From Burkholderia ubonensis subsp. mesacidophila (GTDB taxonomy: Bacteria > Pseudomonadota > Gammaproteobacteria > Burkholderiales > Burkholderiaceae), in the NCBI RefSeq assembly GCF_002097715.1, contig NZ_CP020737.1:1488001-1552000 (forward strand): a stretch of DNA of 64,000 nt. Reading direction: 5' to 3'. Numbering within the stretch: position 1 is the first letter of the stretch; each line of letters opens with the position of its first letter. A program made the position numbers and the translations under genes. This document shows, one piece after another, positions 18,298 through 28,119 of this stretch. The notes beneath the pieces are model-generated. The model made no database searches. It was not told where the DNA came from and saw only the letters and a list, made by a program, of their open reading frames with translations.

Positions 18298-19002
18298 ATG
18301 AGAATTGCTGTACTGGATGACGACCCGGCCCAGACGGACTTCGTCAGTCAAACGCTGACGGCCGCGGGTCATACCTGCTATGCCTTCAAGGAAGGCAAGG
18401 CGCTGAAGAAGCGCTTGCAGCGCGAAACCTTCGATCTGCTCGTGCTCGACTGGAACGTGCCCGACATGTCCGGCGAGGAAGTGCTGAAGTGGGTGCGCGC
18501 CAATCAGACCGAGCACAGCCTGCCGATCATCTTCATGACGAGCCGCGACGACGAGGCGGGAATCACGCAGATTCTCAACGCCGGCGCGGACGATTACGTC
18601 GTCAAGCCGGTGTCCGGGCCGATCCTGCGCGCGCGCATCGGCTCGCTGCTGCGCCGCGCGTATCCGGTCAACGTCGAGGCGGCGGTGCGCGAATTCGACC
18701 AGTTCCGCTTCGACGTGAACCTGAAGCAGGCCTACGTCGGCGACAAGCCGGTGAGCCTCACGCAGAAGGAATTCGAGCTTGCGCTGCTGCTGTTCCAGCA
18801 TCTGGACCGGCCGCTGTCGCGCGCGCACATTCTCGACCTCGTCTGGAAGCAGGCGACCGACATCCCGTCGCGCACGATGGACACGCACATCTCGATGCTG
18901 CGCACGAAGCTCGGCCTGCGGCCGGAAAACGGCTACCGCCTCGCGCCGATCTACGGCTACGGCTACCGGCTCGAGCGGGTCGGCCAAGGGGAACCGGAGT
19001 GA
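18298..19002 (+). CDS. OmpR/PhoB-family response regulator
   Basis: 234 residues: a receiver domain (residues 1-120) with the acidic pocket D7-D8-D9, phospho-acceptor Asp51 in LLVLDWNVPDMSG, and DYVVKPV carrying the conserved Lys. A winged-helix DNA-binding domain follows (about 135-230; SLTQKEFELALLLFQHLDRPLSR, RTMDTHISMLRTKLGL). It is followed within 2 bases by the LysM/FecR gene and then by a CHASE2 histidine kinase, its probable partner. The ATG at 18298 is chosen over an upstream TTG. Confidence 0.88.
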   Translation: MRIAVLDDDPAQTDFVSQTLTAAGHTCYAFKEGKALKKRLQRETFDLLVLDWNVPDMSGEEVLKWVRANQTEHSLPIIFMTSRDDEAGITQILNAGADDYVVKPVSGPILRARIGSLLRRAYPVNVEAAVREFDQFRFDVNLKQAYVGDKPVSLTQKEFELALLLFQHLDRPLSRAHILDLVWKQATDIPSRTMDTHISMLRTKLGLRPENGYRLAPIYGYGYRLERVGQGEPE

Positions 19003-19004
19003 TC

Positions 19005-20387
19005 ATGGGGAGCGCCCAACGCACGTCAGGCGTGCCGAGCCTGCGCGCGGCGCGTCTGCGCGCCGCGGCCCTCGGCGCGGCGTGCCTGCTCGCGGCCGCC
19101 GTCGCGGCCCAGCCGGCAGCCGCGCAGTCGCGGGCCCGCGCGGCCGGCAAGACGGTCGTTTATACGACGCGCGCCGGCGACACGCTGTACGACGTCGCCG
19201 AGCGCTACCTGCAGGGCCCGGACGACTGGCAGGTGCTCGCGCAGATGAACGGCGTGCCCGCGCCGAAGCGCCTGCAGCCCGGCCTCGCGCTGAAGCTGCC
19301 GGTCGCGCGGCTGCGCAAGGAACAGCTGTCCGTCCGTGTCGTCGCGGTGCAGGGGGCTGCCGAGCGCGCGTCCGGCGAAGCTTTCGCGCCGCTTGCGGTC
19401 GATGCGACGCTGACCGAAGGCGACCGCGTGCGCACCGGCGCGAACGGCTTCGTCACGCTCGAGCTCGCCGACGGCACGCACATGAGCCTGCCGCCCGACA
19501 GCCAGCTCGACCTGAAGACGCTGCGCCGCACCGTGCTGACGGGCACCCTCGACCGCGAGTTCGAGCTGACGCGCGGTGCCGTCGACAGCGAGGTCACCCA
19601 CCTGAAGAAGCGCGACGACCGCTTCCAGATCCGCTCGCCGTCGGTCGTGGCCGGCGTGCGCGGCACGCACTTCCGGGTCAACTACGACGCCGCCGGCAAC
19701 GCGACGACGCGTGTCGAGGTGCTCGACGGCGCAGTGGGCGTCGCGCGCAGCCAGCGTCCGGCGGGCGCGACGCTCGTGCCCGCGAACTACGGCAGCGTCG
19801 CCACGTCGTCCGGCGCGATCGGCGCCCCGGTCGAGCTGCTGCCCGCGCCGGCGCTCGCCGCGCCCGGAAAGGTGCAGGACGAGCCCGACGTCGCGTTCGA
19901 ACTCGCGCCGCTCGCTCGCGCCCGCGCGTATCACGTGCAGCTGGCGCACGATGCCGGGCTGATCGACCTGTTCAGCCAGACCCGCACGGATACGCCGCGC
20001 GCGGTGTTCCGCAACGTGCCGAACGGCACGTATTTCGTGCGAATCTCGGCGATCGACGACAACGGTCTCGAAGGGCGGCCGCGCACCTACGCGTTCGAGC
20101 GGCGGCTGATGGGGCTCGACGCGACCGCGACGCCCGGCCCCGGCGGCTACGCGTTCCGCTGGTCGTCGAACGGCGCGGCCGCGAACGCGCGCTACCGGTT
20201 CCTGCTGTCGAGGTCGAAGGACCTGAGCGCGCCGGTCGTCGACGAGGTCGGCTTGCAGGCGCGGCAGATCACCGTCGCGCACTTGCCGCCCGGCGAGTAT
20301 TTCTGGGCGGTGATCGTCGAGGAATTCGACGGCGGCCGCTTCTACGAGAAGATGAGTCCGGTCGGCGCGTTCACGCTGTCGCGCTGA
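19005..20387 (+). CDS. Periplasmic LysM and FecR-domain protein
   Basis: 460 residues. A signal peptide (about 1-43, Ala-rich, ending around AAAQS) is followed by a LysM domain (about 52-97; TTRAGDTLYDVAERYLQGPD) that probably binds peptidoglycan, then a FecR-type domain (about 130-245; LTEGDRVRTGANGFVTLEL, SPSVVAGVRGTHFRV). The C-terminal part looks like a beta-sandwich. The product therefore sits at the cell wall. Two bases separate it from the regulator gene and 10 from the kinase gene, so it may pass an envelope signal to the CHASE2 domain; that is inference. No TonB or sigma factor of the usual FecR system is nearby. Confidence 0.8.
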   Translation: MGSAQRTSGVPSLRAARLRAAALGAACLLAAAVAAQPAAAQSRARAAGKTVVYTTRAGDTLYDVAERYLQGPDDWQVLAQMNGVPAPKRLQPGLALKLPVARLRKEQLSVRVVAVQGAAERASGEAFAPLAVDATLTEGDRVRTGANGFVTLELADGTHMSLPPDSQLDLKTLRRTVLTGTLDREFELTRGAVDSEVTHLKKRDDRFQIRSPSVVAGVRGTHFRVNYDAAGNATTRVEVLDGAVGVARSQRPAGATLVPANYGSVATSSGAIGAPVELLPAPALAAPGKVQDEPDVAFELAPLARARAYHVQLAHDAGLIDLFSQTRTDTPRAVFRNVPNGTYFVRISAIDDNGLEGRPRTYAFERRLMGLDATATPGPGGYAFRWSSNGAAANARYRFLLSRSKDLSAPVVDEVGLQARQITVAHLPPGEYFWAVIVEEFDGGRFYEKMSPVGAFTLSR

Positions 20388-20397
20388 CCCGCGGCGC

Positions 20398-22785
20398 ATG
20401 AAACCCGACTCCGTTTCCCCGCGGCGGCGGCTCGGCCGCCGCTTCCTCATCGAATGGATCGCGATCGGCTGCCTCGGGATCGTGGTGATCCTCGCGTGCG
20501 CGCTCGGGCGCGCGTCGACGAGCGTCGACGGCCTGATCTACGACCGCCTGCTGATGTTGCGCAGCCTGCCGCTGTCGCCTGACATCGTGGTCGTCGACAT
20601 CGACAACCAGAGCGTCGCGGCGCTCGGCCGCTGGCCGTGGCCGCGCGACGTGCACGCGCGGCTGCTCGCCGCGCTCGCGCGCGTGAAGCCGGCCGCCGTG
20701 GTCTACGACGTGCTGTTCACGGAGCCGTCGGCGGACGATCGCGCGTTCGCGGACGGGCTCGGCCGGGTGCCGACCTTCCTGCCGATCCTGCTGAGCCCCG
20801 AGCGCCAGGACGGCACGCGCACCGTCGATCCGCCGGTGCCGGCGCTCGCGGCGCGCGCCGCAGGCCTCGGCCACATCAATCTCGAGGTCGATCCCGACGG
20901 CATCGTGCGCAGCGTCGCGCTGTTCGAAAGCGACGGCCGCATGCGCTGGCCGCAGCTGATGGTGCCCGTGTTCGACGCGATCGCGGCCGGCAAGCTGCAT
21001 CCGGCGAGCGGCGCGCCGCTCGCGCGCGCGCACGACCTGTCGCGCGACGCGCGCGGCGAGGGCCGCTACCTGATCCCGTTCAGCCGCAACACGCCCGCGT
21101 ATCCGACGCTGTCGTTCGACGACGTGCTCGACGGACGCGTGCCGGCGGACACGCTGCGCGGCAAGATCGTCGTCGTCGGCGTGACCGCGTCGGGGCTGTA
21201 CGACCGTTTCGCGACGCCCGTGTCCGGCGACTTCGGGCCGCTCGCGGGGGTCTACATCCATGCCGGCGTGCTCGACATGCTGACGACCGGCCGGACGATC
21301 TCGCCGGTGTCGCGCGTGGGGCTGTTCGTCGCGTCGCTGCTGCCGCTCGCCGTGCTGCTGGCCGGCTTCCTGATGCTGTCGCCGTGGCGCGCGCTGCTGC
21401 TGACGCTGAGTCTCGCGGGGCTGGCCGTCATCGCGAGCGCGGCGCTGCTGTACGAAGGGCGGCTCTGGCTGTCGCCCGCGCCGGCGATCTTCGGGCTGAT
21501 CGCCGTGTATCCGATCTGGAACTGGCGGCGGCTCGAGATGACGATGTCGTACCTGCGCCGCGAGCTGCAGCGGCTGGCCGACGAACCGCACCTGCTGCCG
21601 GAGGCGCCGCGCACGCAAAGCGTCGGCGGCGACGTGCTGGAGCGGCAGATGGCGCTGATGGCGCAGGCCGCGCAGCGCGTGCAGGACATGAAGCGCTTCG
21701 TGTGGGACAGCCTCGACAGCATGCCCGAGCCGATCTTCGTCACCGACCTGGCCGGCACCGTGCTGATCGCGAATCACGCGGCGAAGCGGTACGGGGCGCG
21801 GCTCGCGCTGCCGCTGCCGGAGGGGCTGCCGCTGCGCGCCGCGCTCGGCGAGCTGGCGTTCGTGAAGACGGTCGACGGCAACGCCGAACACGACGCCGCG
21901 ATCAGCCAGCGCTGGCCGGCCGTGCTCGACCCGACGCTCGAGTCGGACCATGCGGCGATGGAGCGGGGCATCGAGGTGCGCGATCGCGACGGCCTCGATC
22001 ATCTGCTACGCTACGCGCCGTGCACGAACGCGCAGGGGCGGGTGACCGGCTGGATCGCCGGCCTCGTCGACGTGACCGAGCTGCATGCGGCCGAGCGCCA
22101 GCGCGAGGAAGCGCTGCACCTGCTGTCGCACGACATGCGCTCGCCGCAGTCGTCGATCCTTGCGCTCGTCGAGATCGAGCGGCAGCGCATCGAGTCCGAT
22201 GACGTGCGCGGGCTGCTCGCGCGGATCGAGCGTTATGCGTATCGCGCGCTGTCGCTCGCCGACGAGTTCGTGCAGCTCGCGCGCGCGGAATCGCAGGTGT
22301 ACCAGCTCGAGGCGACGAGCTTCGTCGACGTGCTGATCGATGCGAGCGACGAGGTGTGGCCGCAGGCGCAGGCCAAGCGCATCCGCGTCGACACGGACAT
22401 CGGCGGCGAGATGTGCTGGGTGCGCGCGGACCGTTCGCTGATCACGCGCGCGTTCGTGAACCTGCTGAACAACGCGGTCAAGTACAGTCCGACGGACACC
22501 GTGATCGCGTGTACGCTGTCGATCGAGCACGGGTCGAAGCGGATGTTCTGTACGATTCGCGATCAGGGGTACGGCATTGCGCCGGAAGACCAGCGGCATC
22601 TGTTCGAACGTTTCAAGCGGTTCCATGCCGGCGAGCGGCCCGAGATTTCGGGTTCCGGGCTCGGCATGGCATTCGTGAAGACGGTCGTCACGCGCCACGG
22701 CGGCAGCGTGACGGTCGAAAGCGAAGTGGGCGTCGGCACCGCGGTGACGGTGGCGCTGCCCACGATCGACGAGCCGTTCGCCTGA
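20398..22785 (+). CDS. CHASE2-domain sensor histidine kinase
   Basis: 795 residues. After one N-terminal membrane segment comes a large periplasmic CHASE2 domain (about 40-295; VVDIDNQSVAALGRWPWPRD, PAAVVYDVLFTEPS, VVVGVTASGLYDRFATPVSG). Three more membrane helices follow (about 300-385), then a coiled linker, a PAS-like domain (about 435-560), and the kinase core: H-box LLSHDMRSP with phospho-acceptor His578, N-box LLNNAVKYS, G1 DQGYGIAPED and G2 SGSGLGMAF. It is encoded with a response regulator and a LysM/FecR protein. CHASE2 ligands are not known, so the stimulus is open. Confidence 0.88.
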   Translation: MKPDSVSPRRRLGRRFLIEWIAIGCLGIVVILACALGRASTSVDGLIYDRLLMLRSLPLSPDIVVVDIDNQSVAALGRWPWPRDVHARLLAALARVKPAAVVYDVLFTEPSADDRAFADGLGRVPTFLPILLSPERQDGTRTVDPPVPALAARAAGLGHINLEVDPDGIVRSVALFESDGRMRWPQLMVPVFDAIAAGKLHPASGAPLARAHDLSRDARGEGRYLIPFSRNTPAYPTLSFDDVLDGRVPADTLRGKIVVVGVTASGLYDRFATPVSGDFGPLAGVYIHAGVLDMLTTGRTISPVSRVGLFVASLLPLAVLLAGFLMLSPWRALLLTLSLAGLAVIASAALLYEGRLWLSPAPAIFGLIAVYPIWNWRRLEMTMSYLRRELQRLADEPHLLPEAPRTQSVGGDVLERQMALMAQAAQRVQDMKRFVWDSLDSMPEPIFVTDLAGTVLIANHAAKRYGARLALPLPEGLPLRAALGELAFVKTVDGNAEHDAAISQRWPAVLDPTLESDHAAMERGIEVRDRDGLDHLLRYAPCTNAQGRVTGWIAGLVDVTELHAAERQREEALHLLSHDMRSPQSSILALVEIERQRIESDDVRGLLARIERYAYRALSLADEFVQLARAESQVYQLEATSFVDVLIDASDEVWPQAQAKRIRVDTDIGGEMCWVRADRSLITRAFVNLLNNAVKYSPTDTVIACTLSIEHGSKRMFCTIRDQGYGIAPEDQRHLFERFKRFHAGERPEISGSGLGMAFVKTVVTRHGGSVTVESEVGVGTAVTVALPTIDEPFA

Positions 22786-22821
22786 CAGGGCCGGGCGCGG
22801 CGGCAAGCAATGGGGAAAGTC

Positions 22822-23442
22822 ATGAAACACGAATGGGCGGCGGCCGCGCTGGCGGCGGCGCTGTTGACGGGTTGCGCCGGCGTGACCACCGGCGTGAGCG
22901 CGGTCGGGCAGCCGGACGCATTCGCGTCGGGCACGCACGACTATGGTTTCGTGCGCACCGACGCGCAGGCGGGCGACGAGCAATACCGGCAGATCGAGGC
23001 GCTCGTGCACGACGAGCTCGCGCGGCGCGGGTTCGATGTGCAGCCGCTCAAGGATGCGCGCTACCGGCTGTCGATCGCGTACGCGACACAGCTCGCGGCG
23101 GTCGCGGCCACGGCCGAGCGGTGCGGCGGCGCGAGCAGTGCCTGCGTCGCGGTCGACGGGCCGGCGCCGTTCGGGCTGCCGTTCGCCGGCAAGGTCTATC
23201 GCCACGTGCTGACGCTGCGGTTCGTCGATGCGAAGTCGGGTGCGGACGTCTATCGCGTGTCGGCCGCGCTGCGCGATCGCGAGCCGGGCACGCAGCACGC
23301 CGCGCCGGCGCTCGTGAAGAGCGCGCTCGCGAAGCTGCCGTTCGAGGCGGGCGCAGGTTGGCTCGTCGAGACGAAAACGCAAAAAGACGACGCGGGCGCA
23401 ATGCCGGGCGTCGTCTCGGTGAAGCCGGCCGCCGCGCGCTGA
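22822..23442 (+). CDS. DUF4136-like lipoprotein
   Basis: 206 residues beginning with a short lipoprotein signal; the lipobox LLTGC places the acylated Cys at residue 18. The rest (residues about 40-190) is compatible with the DUF4136 family of envelope lipoproteins, with HDYGFVRTDAQAGDEQYRQI and a VYRHVLTLRFVDAKSG block. The ATG at 22822 has GGGGAAAG just upstream; an ATG at 22810 would add four residues. It follows the kinase by 36 bases and may be part of the same signalling or envelope module. Confidence 0.72.
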   Translation: MKHEWAAAALAAALLTGCAGVTTGVSAVGQPDAFASGTHDYGFVRTDAQAGDEQYRQIEALVHDELARRGFDVQPLKDARYRLSIAYATQLAAVAATAERCGGASSACVAVDGPAPFGLPFAGKVYRHVLTLRFVDAKSGADVYRVSAALRDREPGTQHAAPALVKSALAKLPFEAGAGWLVETKTQKDDAGAMPGVVSVKPAAAR

Positions 23443-23456
23443 GCGCCGGCCGGTCA

Positions 23457-23476
23457 GGGCCCGCCGCGGCGGGCCC
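23457..23476. terminator. Perfect 20-bp palindrome between convergent genes
   Basis: A self-complementary 20-mer, GGGCCCGCC-GC-GGCGGGCCC, lies between the lipoprotein stop (plus) and the galU stop (minus). It is a plausible bidirectional 3' end for both transcripts, but there is no T-run on either side. Confidence 0.45.
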
Positions 23477-23485
23477 GTGCCGCAC

Positions 23486-24367
23486 TCAGGCGGCCGGTCG
23501 CACGCCGCGCGTGCGCAGATACTCGTCGAACTCCGTGCCGACTTCCGGGTGGCGCAGCGCGAATTCGACGGTCGCCTTCAGGTAGCCGAGCTTGCTGCCG
23601 CAGTCGTAGCGGGTGCCCTGGTACTTGTACGCCAGCACCTGCTCGTCGGCGAGCAGCGCCTCGATCGCGTCGGTCAGCTGCAGTTCGCCGCCCGCGCCCG
23701 GCTTCAGCGCGCGCAGGTGCTCGAAGATCCGCGGCTTCAGGATGTAGCGGCCAACCACGCCGAGGTTCGACGGCGCGACTTCCGGCGCCGGCTTCTCGAC
23801 GATCGCCGACATCTTGATGATCGACTCTTCCCATTCCTTGCCGTCGACGATGCCGTACGACCTCGTCTCCGACGGCGGGATCTCTTCGACGCCGATCACC
23901 GAGCTGTGGTAGTGGTCGAACACGTCGACCATCTGCTTCATCACGGGCGGGTTGCCGTCGAGCAGGTCGTCGGCGAGGATCACCGCGAACGGGTTGTCCG
24001 CGACCAGCTTCTCCGCGCACAGTACCGCATGGCCGAGGCCGAGCGCTTCAGGCTGGCGCACGTAGAAGCAGTCGACGTGGCTCGGCTTGATGCTGCGCAC
24101 CAGTTCCAGCAGCTTTTCCTTGCCGCGCGCCTCGAGTTCCGCTTCGATTTCGTACGACTTGTCGAAATGGTCCTCGATCGCGCGCTTGCTGCGGCCGGTG
24201 ACGAAGATCATTTCCGTGATGCCGGCGGCGATCGCTTCCTCGACCGCGTACTGGATCAGCGGCTTGTCGACGACGGGCAGCATCTCCTTCGGGCTGGCCT
24301 TCGTCGCGGGCAGGAAGCGCGTTCCGAGGCCGGCGACCGGAAATACTGCCTTGGTGACTTTCAACAT
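23486..24367 (-). CDS. galU: UTP-glucose-1-phosphate uridylyltransferase GalU
   Basis: 293 residues. It forms UDP-glucose from UTP and glucose-1-phosphate (EC 2.7.7.9) for lipopolysaccharide and exopolysaccharide synthesis. The nucleotide-binding signature [20 protein letters not shown] is at residues 9-28. Further GalU blocks are [39 protein letters not shown] and [12 protein letters not shown]. Length is normal for the family. It lies 83 bases downstream of valS on the same strand. Confidence 0.95.
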   Translation of the reverse strand: MLKVTKAVFPVAGLGTRFLPATKASPKEMLPVVDKPLIQYAVEEAIAAGITEMIFVTGRSKRAIEDHFDKSYEIEAELEARGKEKLLELVRSIKPSHVDCFYVRQPEALGLGHAVLCAEKLVADNPFAVILADDLLDGNPPVMKQMVDVFDHYHSSVIGVEEIPPSETRSYGIVDGKEWEESIIKMSAIVEKPAPEVAPSNLGVVGRYILKPRIFEHLRALKPGAGGELQLTDAIEALLADEQVLAYKYQGTRYDCGSKLGYLKATVEFALRHPEVGTEFDEYLRTRGVRPAA

Positions 24368-24450
24368 GATCGGACCTTTGTTCCTGTAATCGACACTGCG
24401 GGTTATGTTCGCGCCCGCATTACAGTGGGCGCAAACAGCCTTACGGATTG

Positions 24451-27318
24451 TTACGCCGGCAGACGCTCGAGCTGCGCGCTGAGTTTCGCGAGCGTGCTCT
24501 GGAATTCGGCGAGGCGCTTCTGCTCCTGCTCGACGACCGCGGGCGGCGCTTTCGCGACGAACGCCTCGTTGCCGAGCTTCGCGTTGCACTTCGTGATCTC
24601 GCCCGTCAGGCGTGCGACTTCCTTCGACAGGCGCTCGCGTTCCGCCGCGACGTCGATCTCCACCTTCAGCACCAGCTTGTTCTGGCCGACGATCGCGATC
24701 GGCGCGCCGTGCGCTTGCCGGTCGAGCGAGGCTTCGTCCGCGAGGATCTGCACGTCGGACAGGCGGGCGAGGGCCTGCACGTACGGCGCGAACGCGCGCA
24801 GGCGCTCGGCTTCGCCCGCCGCGAGCAGCGGCACCTTGGTTGCCGGCGACAGGTTCATCTCGCCGCGCAGGTTGCGGCACGCGTCGATGATCGCCTTCAG
24901 GTCGGCCGCCCATTGTTCGGACGCCTCGTCGATCTTCTTGAGATCCGCGACCGGGTACGCCTGCGTCATCAGCGACGCTTCGCCCTCGGCCTTGCCCTGC
25001 GGATAACGGCCCGCGAGCGGCGCGACCTTCTGCCAGAGCGCCTCGGTGATGAACGGGATGATCGGATGCGCGAGGCGCAGCACCGTTTCCAGCACGCGCA
25101 GCAGCGTGCGGCGCGTCGCGCGCTGCTGCTCGGGCGTGCCGTTCTGGATCTGCACCTTCGCGAGTTCGAGATACCAGTCGCAGTACTCGTCCCAGACGAA
25201 CTTGTAGATGCTGTTCGCGATGTTGTCGAAGCGGTAGTCCGCGAAGCCCTTCGCGATGTCGGCCTCGGTGCGCTGCAGGAGCGACACGATCCAGCGGTCG
25301 GCCGCTGAGAAGTCGAGATAGCCGCCCGGGCCGCAGTCGCCCGCGCCGCAGAGTTCCGGCTTGTCGCGCCCGCAGTCGTGGCCTTCGCAGTTCATCAGCA
25401 CGAAGCGCGTCGCGTTCCACAGCTTGTTGCAGAAGTTGCGGTAGCCTTCGCAGCGCGCGAGGTCGAAGTTCACGTTGCGGCCGAGCGTCGCCATCGACGC
25501 CATCGTGAAGCGCAGCGCATCGGTGCCGAACGCGGCGATGCCGTCCGGGAATTCCTTGCGCGTCTTCTTCTCGATCGTCGCGGCCTGCTTCGGGTTCATC
25601 AGGCCCGTCGTGCGCTTCGCGACCAGCGTCTCGAGGTCGATGCCGTCGACGATGTCGATCGGGTCGAGCGTGTTGCCCTTGCTCTTCGACATCTTCTGGC
25701 CTTCCGCGTCGCGCACGAGGCCGTGCACGTAGACGGTGTGGAACGGCACCTTGCCGGTGAAGTGGGTCGTCATCATCACCATCCGGGCGACCCAGAAGAA
25801 GATGATGTCGAAGCCGGTGACGAGCACCGACGACGGCAGGAAGTGCGAAAGCTCAGGCGTTTCGTTCGGCCAGCCGAGCGACGAGAACGGCACGAGCGCC
25901 GACGAGAACCACGTGTCGAGCACGTCGGCGTCGCGCTTCAGCGCGCCCGTGTAGCCCTTCGCGGCGGCCTGCGCGCGCGCGTCTTCCTCGCTGCGCGCGA
26001 CGAACACCTCGCCGTTCTCGCCGTACCACGCGGGGATCTGGTGGCCCCACCACAGCTGGCGCGAGATGCACCAGTCCTGGATGTTCTCGAGCCACTGGTA
26101 GTAGGTGGTCGTCCAGTTTTCCGGGACGAACTTGATCTGGCCGTTGCGCACCACGTCGAGCGACGTTTCGGTGATCGACTTGCCCGGATTGAACGTGCCT
26201 TCCGGCGCCGGCTTCGTCATCGCGACGAACCACTGGTCGGTCAGCATCGGCTCGATCACGACGCCCGTGCGGTCGCCGCGCGGCACCATCAGCTTGTGCG
26301 GCTTCACGGATTCGAGGAAGCCCTGCGCGTCGAGGTCGGCGACGATCGCCTTGCGCGCGTCGAAGCGGTCGAGGCCGCGGTATTGCTCGGGGCCGTTGTC
26401 GTTGATCTTCGCGTCGAGCGTCAGGATCTCGATCGGCGCGAGGTTGTGGCGCAGGCCGACCTGGTAGTCGTTGAAGTCGTGCGCGGGCGTGACCTTCACG
26501 ACGCCGGTGCCGAATTCGCGATCGACGTAGTCGTCGGCGATCACCGGGATCTCGCGGTCGGTCAGCGGCAGCTTCACGAGCTGGCCGATCAGGTGCTTGT
26601 AGCGCTCGTCTTCCGGATGGACCATCAGCGCGACGTCGCCGAGCATCGTCTCGGGGCGGGTGGTGGCGACGGTCAGCGTGCCCGAGCCGTCGACGAGCGG
26701 GTAGCGGATGTGCCACAGGTGGCCGTTCTCTTCCTCGCTCGCGACTTCGAGGTCGGACACCGCGGTCAGCAGCACCGGATCCCAGTTGACGAGGCGCTTG
26801 CCGCGGTAGATCAGGCCCTGTTCAAAGAGCGTGACGAACACGTCGCGCACGGCGGCCGACATCTTGTCGTCCATCGTGAAGTACTCGCGCGACCAGTCGG
26901 TCGATGCGCCGAGGCGGCGCACCTGGCGCGTGATCGTCGAGCCGGACTCCTGCTTCCATTCCCACACGCGCTCGACGAACTTCTCGCGGCCGAGGTCGTG
27001 GCGCGACACGCCTTGCGCGTCGAGCTGGCGCTCGACGACGATCTGGGTCGCGATCCCCGCGTGGTCGGTGCCCGGCACCCACAGTGTGTTCTCGCCGAGC
27101 ATCCGGTGGTAGCGGGCGAGGCCGTCCATGATCGTCTGGTTGAACGCGTGCCCCATGTGCAGCGTGCCCGTGACGTTCGGCGGCGGCAGCTGGATCGCGA
27201 AATCGGGCCGGCTCGGATCGAACGCCGGGGCGGCATAGCCGCGTTTTTCCCACTCCGGCCCCCATTGGGACTCGATGGTGTGGGGTTCGAAACTCTTCGC
27301 CAGCGTGCTGTCGCTCAT
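24451..27318 (-). CDS. valS: Valyl-tRNA synthetase
   Basis: 955 residues, a normal ValS. The class I HIGH motif appears as GTLHMGH near residue 50. A large editing domain follows, then the KMSKS loop ([14 protein letters not shown]) near residue 540, an anticodon-binding helical domain, and a C-terminal coiled-coil arm (about 890-955; [20 protein letters not shown]). It charges tRNA-Val (EC 6.1.1.9). The ATG chosen fits the conserved N-terminal segment [21 protein letters not shown] box on the minus strand at 27367-27372 is a candidate -10, about 50 bases upstream. Confidence 0.96.
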   Translation of the reverse strand: MSDSTLAKSFEPHTIESQWGPEWEKRGYAAPAFDPSRPDFAIQLPPPNVTGTLHMGHAFNQTIMDGLARYHRMLGENTLWVPGTDHAGIATQIVVERQLDAQGVSRHDLGREKFVERVWEWKQESGSTITRQVRRLGASTDWSREYFTMDDKMSAAVRDVFVTLFEQGLIYRGKRLVNWDPVLLTAVSDLEVASEEENGHLWHIRYPLVDGSGTLTVATTRPETMLGDVALMVHPEDERYKHLIGQLVKLPLTDREIPVIADDYVDREFGTGVVKVTPAHDFNDYQVGLRHNLAPIEILTLDAKINDNGPEQYRGLDRFDARKAIVADLDAQGFLESVKPHKLMVPRGDRTGVVIEPMLTDQWFVAMTKPAPEGTFNPGKSITETSLDVVRNGQIKFVPENWTTTYYQWLENIQDWCISRQLWWGHQIPAWYGENGEVFVARSEEDARAQAAAKGYTGALKRDADVLDTWFSSALVPFSSLGWPNETPELSHFLPSSVLVTGFDIIFFWVARMVMMTTHFTGKVPFHTVYVHGLVRDAEGQKMSKSKGNTLDPIDIVDGIDLETLVAKRTTGLMNPKQAATIEKKTRKEFPDGIAAFGTDALRFTMASMATLGRNVNFDLARCEGYRNFCNKLWNATRFVLMNCEGHDCGRDKPELCGAGDCGPGGYLDFSAADRWIVSLLQRTEADIAKGFADYRFDNIANSIYKFVWDEYCDWYLELAKVQIQNGTPEQQRATRRTLLRVLETVLRLAHPIIPFITEALWQKVAPLAGRYPQGKAEGEASLMTQAYPVADLKKIDEASEQWAADLKAIIDACRNLRGEMNLSPATKVPLLAAGEAERLRAFAPYVQALARLSDVQILADEASLDRQAHGAPIAIVGQNKLVLKVEIDVAAERERLSKEVARLTGEITKCNAKLGNEAFVAKAPPAVVEQEQKRLAEFQSTLAKLSAQLERLPA

Positions 27319-27624
27319 GGTCGGAAATCTGCTGAAAATTGCGTGAATTGGATACGTAAACGTCGCATTATAAATCGACGCGCGCCGGGCCGGGCCGTGC
27401 GCGGCTCGCAGCAAATTCGAACTCATCCTATCGCCGTCGCGTGCTGGACCGACTAAATTGCGATTTCTGTCCGCGGCTTGAGCGCGCGGATTCTTGTCGT
27501 GCCGGTGTGATTTCCGGGAGCTGGATGTACGAAGCAAGCGAGTATGTCCACTCGCAGTGTTGCAGTGTTGATTTGGAGCGAAGCGCCGACAGCGATGCCA
27601 ACCTCTGCCATGGGAGGATGAGAG
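27319..27624. other. Intergenic region between divergent valS and the Tae4-like gene
   Basis: 306 bases without a convincing gene. The valS side holds a minus-strand TATAAT (27367-27372). From about 27440 onward the composition shifts to visibly lower G+C, matching the effector gene that follows. I saw no flanking direct repeats, transposase remnant or tRNA end that would explain an insertion. GGAGG at 27613-27617 is the ribosome-binding site of the next gene. Confidence 0.6.
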
Positions 27625-28119
27625 ATGACACGACCGACGTTTGCTGCCGCGTGGGCAGCATCAGGGAAAATCTACGATCCGGCCAATTCCGGCGAGAGAG
27701 TGGCACGGGTGGTCGGGGGAGACGTCGCCGCTCATATCCGGGATAAGAGAAATCCGTGGAGGAACACGTGTGCGGTTCGTATGAGCTATATCCTGAATGA
27801 GGCCGGCGTGATTATTCCATCTATGTCGGGCAAGACCAGAAAGGGGGGCGATCACCGGAACTATTTCTATCGAGTCAAGGATGTCGCTTCCTTTCTGAAA
27901 ACTGTCTGGGGTGCGCCGCAGACCATCGCCTGTCCGCCGAGCGGAGGGGGCGCGCTGTCGGAAAAGTGTGGCCTTATCCTTTTCGAGGTGCATGGCTGGA
28001 GCGACGCCAGCGGTCATGCGACGCTTTACAACGGAAGTCATTGCTACGACGCCTGTTATTTCAACGAGCCGGGGGCAACCTATCGCACTCGCAACGCATG
28101 TTTCTGGTCGCTCAAATGA
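27625..28119 (+). CDS. tae4: Type VI secretion amidase effector, Tae4-like
   Basis: 164 residues resembling Tae4 peptidoglycan amidases, DL-endopeptidases delivered by type VI secretion into rival cells. The catalytic set is visible: Cys49 in [19 protein letters not shown], His131 in [11 protein letters not shown] and Asp142 in [23 protein letters not shown] is the family core. There is no signal peptide, as expected for a T6SS cargo. The start has GGAGG 7 bases upstream. The gene uses AGA and A/T-rich codons that its neighbours avoid, suggesting transfer. No vgrG, hcp, PAAR or adaptor gene is adjacent, so this is an orphan effector. Confidence 0.85.
   Translation: MTRPTFAAAWAASGKIYDPANSGERVARVVGGDVAAHIRDKRNPWRNTCAVRMSYILNEAGVIIPSMSGKTRKGGDHRNYFYRVKDVASFLKTVWGAPQTIACPPSGGGALSEKCGLILFEVHGWSDASGHATLYNGSHCYDACYFNEPGATYRTRNACFWSLK

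Noticed and set aside
27441..27746. A 101-codon frame overlapping the start of the Tae4-like gene
   Set aside because: No ribosome-binding site or family resemblance, and it overlaps a gene with clear catalytic motifs in another frame.
28098..28115. Upstream ATG for the immunity gene (28098)
   Set aside because: The ATG at 28116 gives the coupled ATGA junction and a cleaner signal peptide; the earlier start remains possible but less likely.
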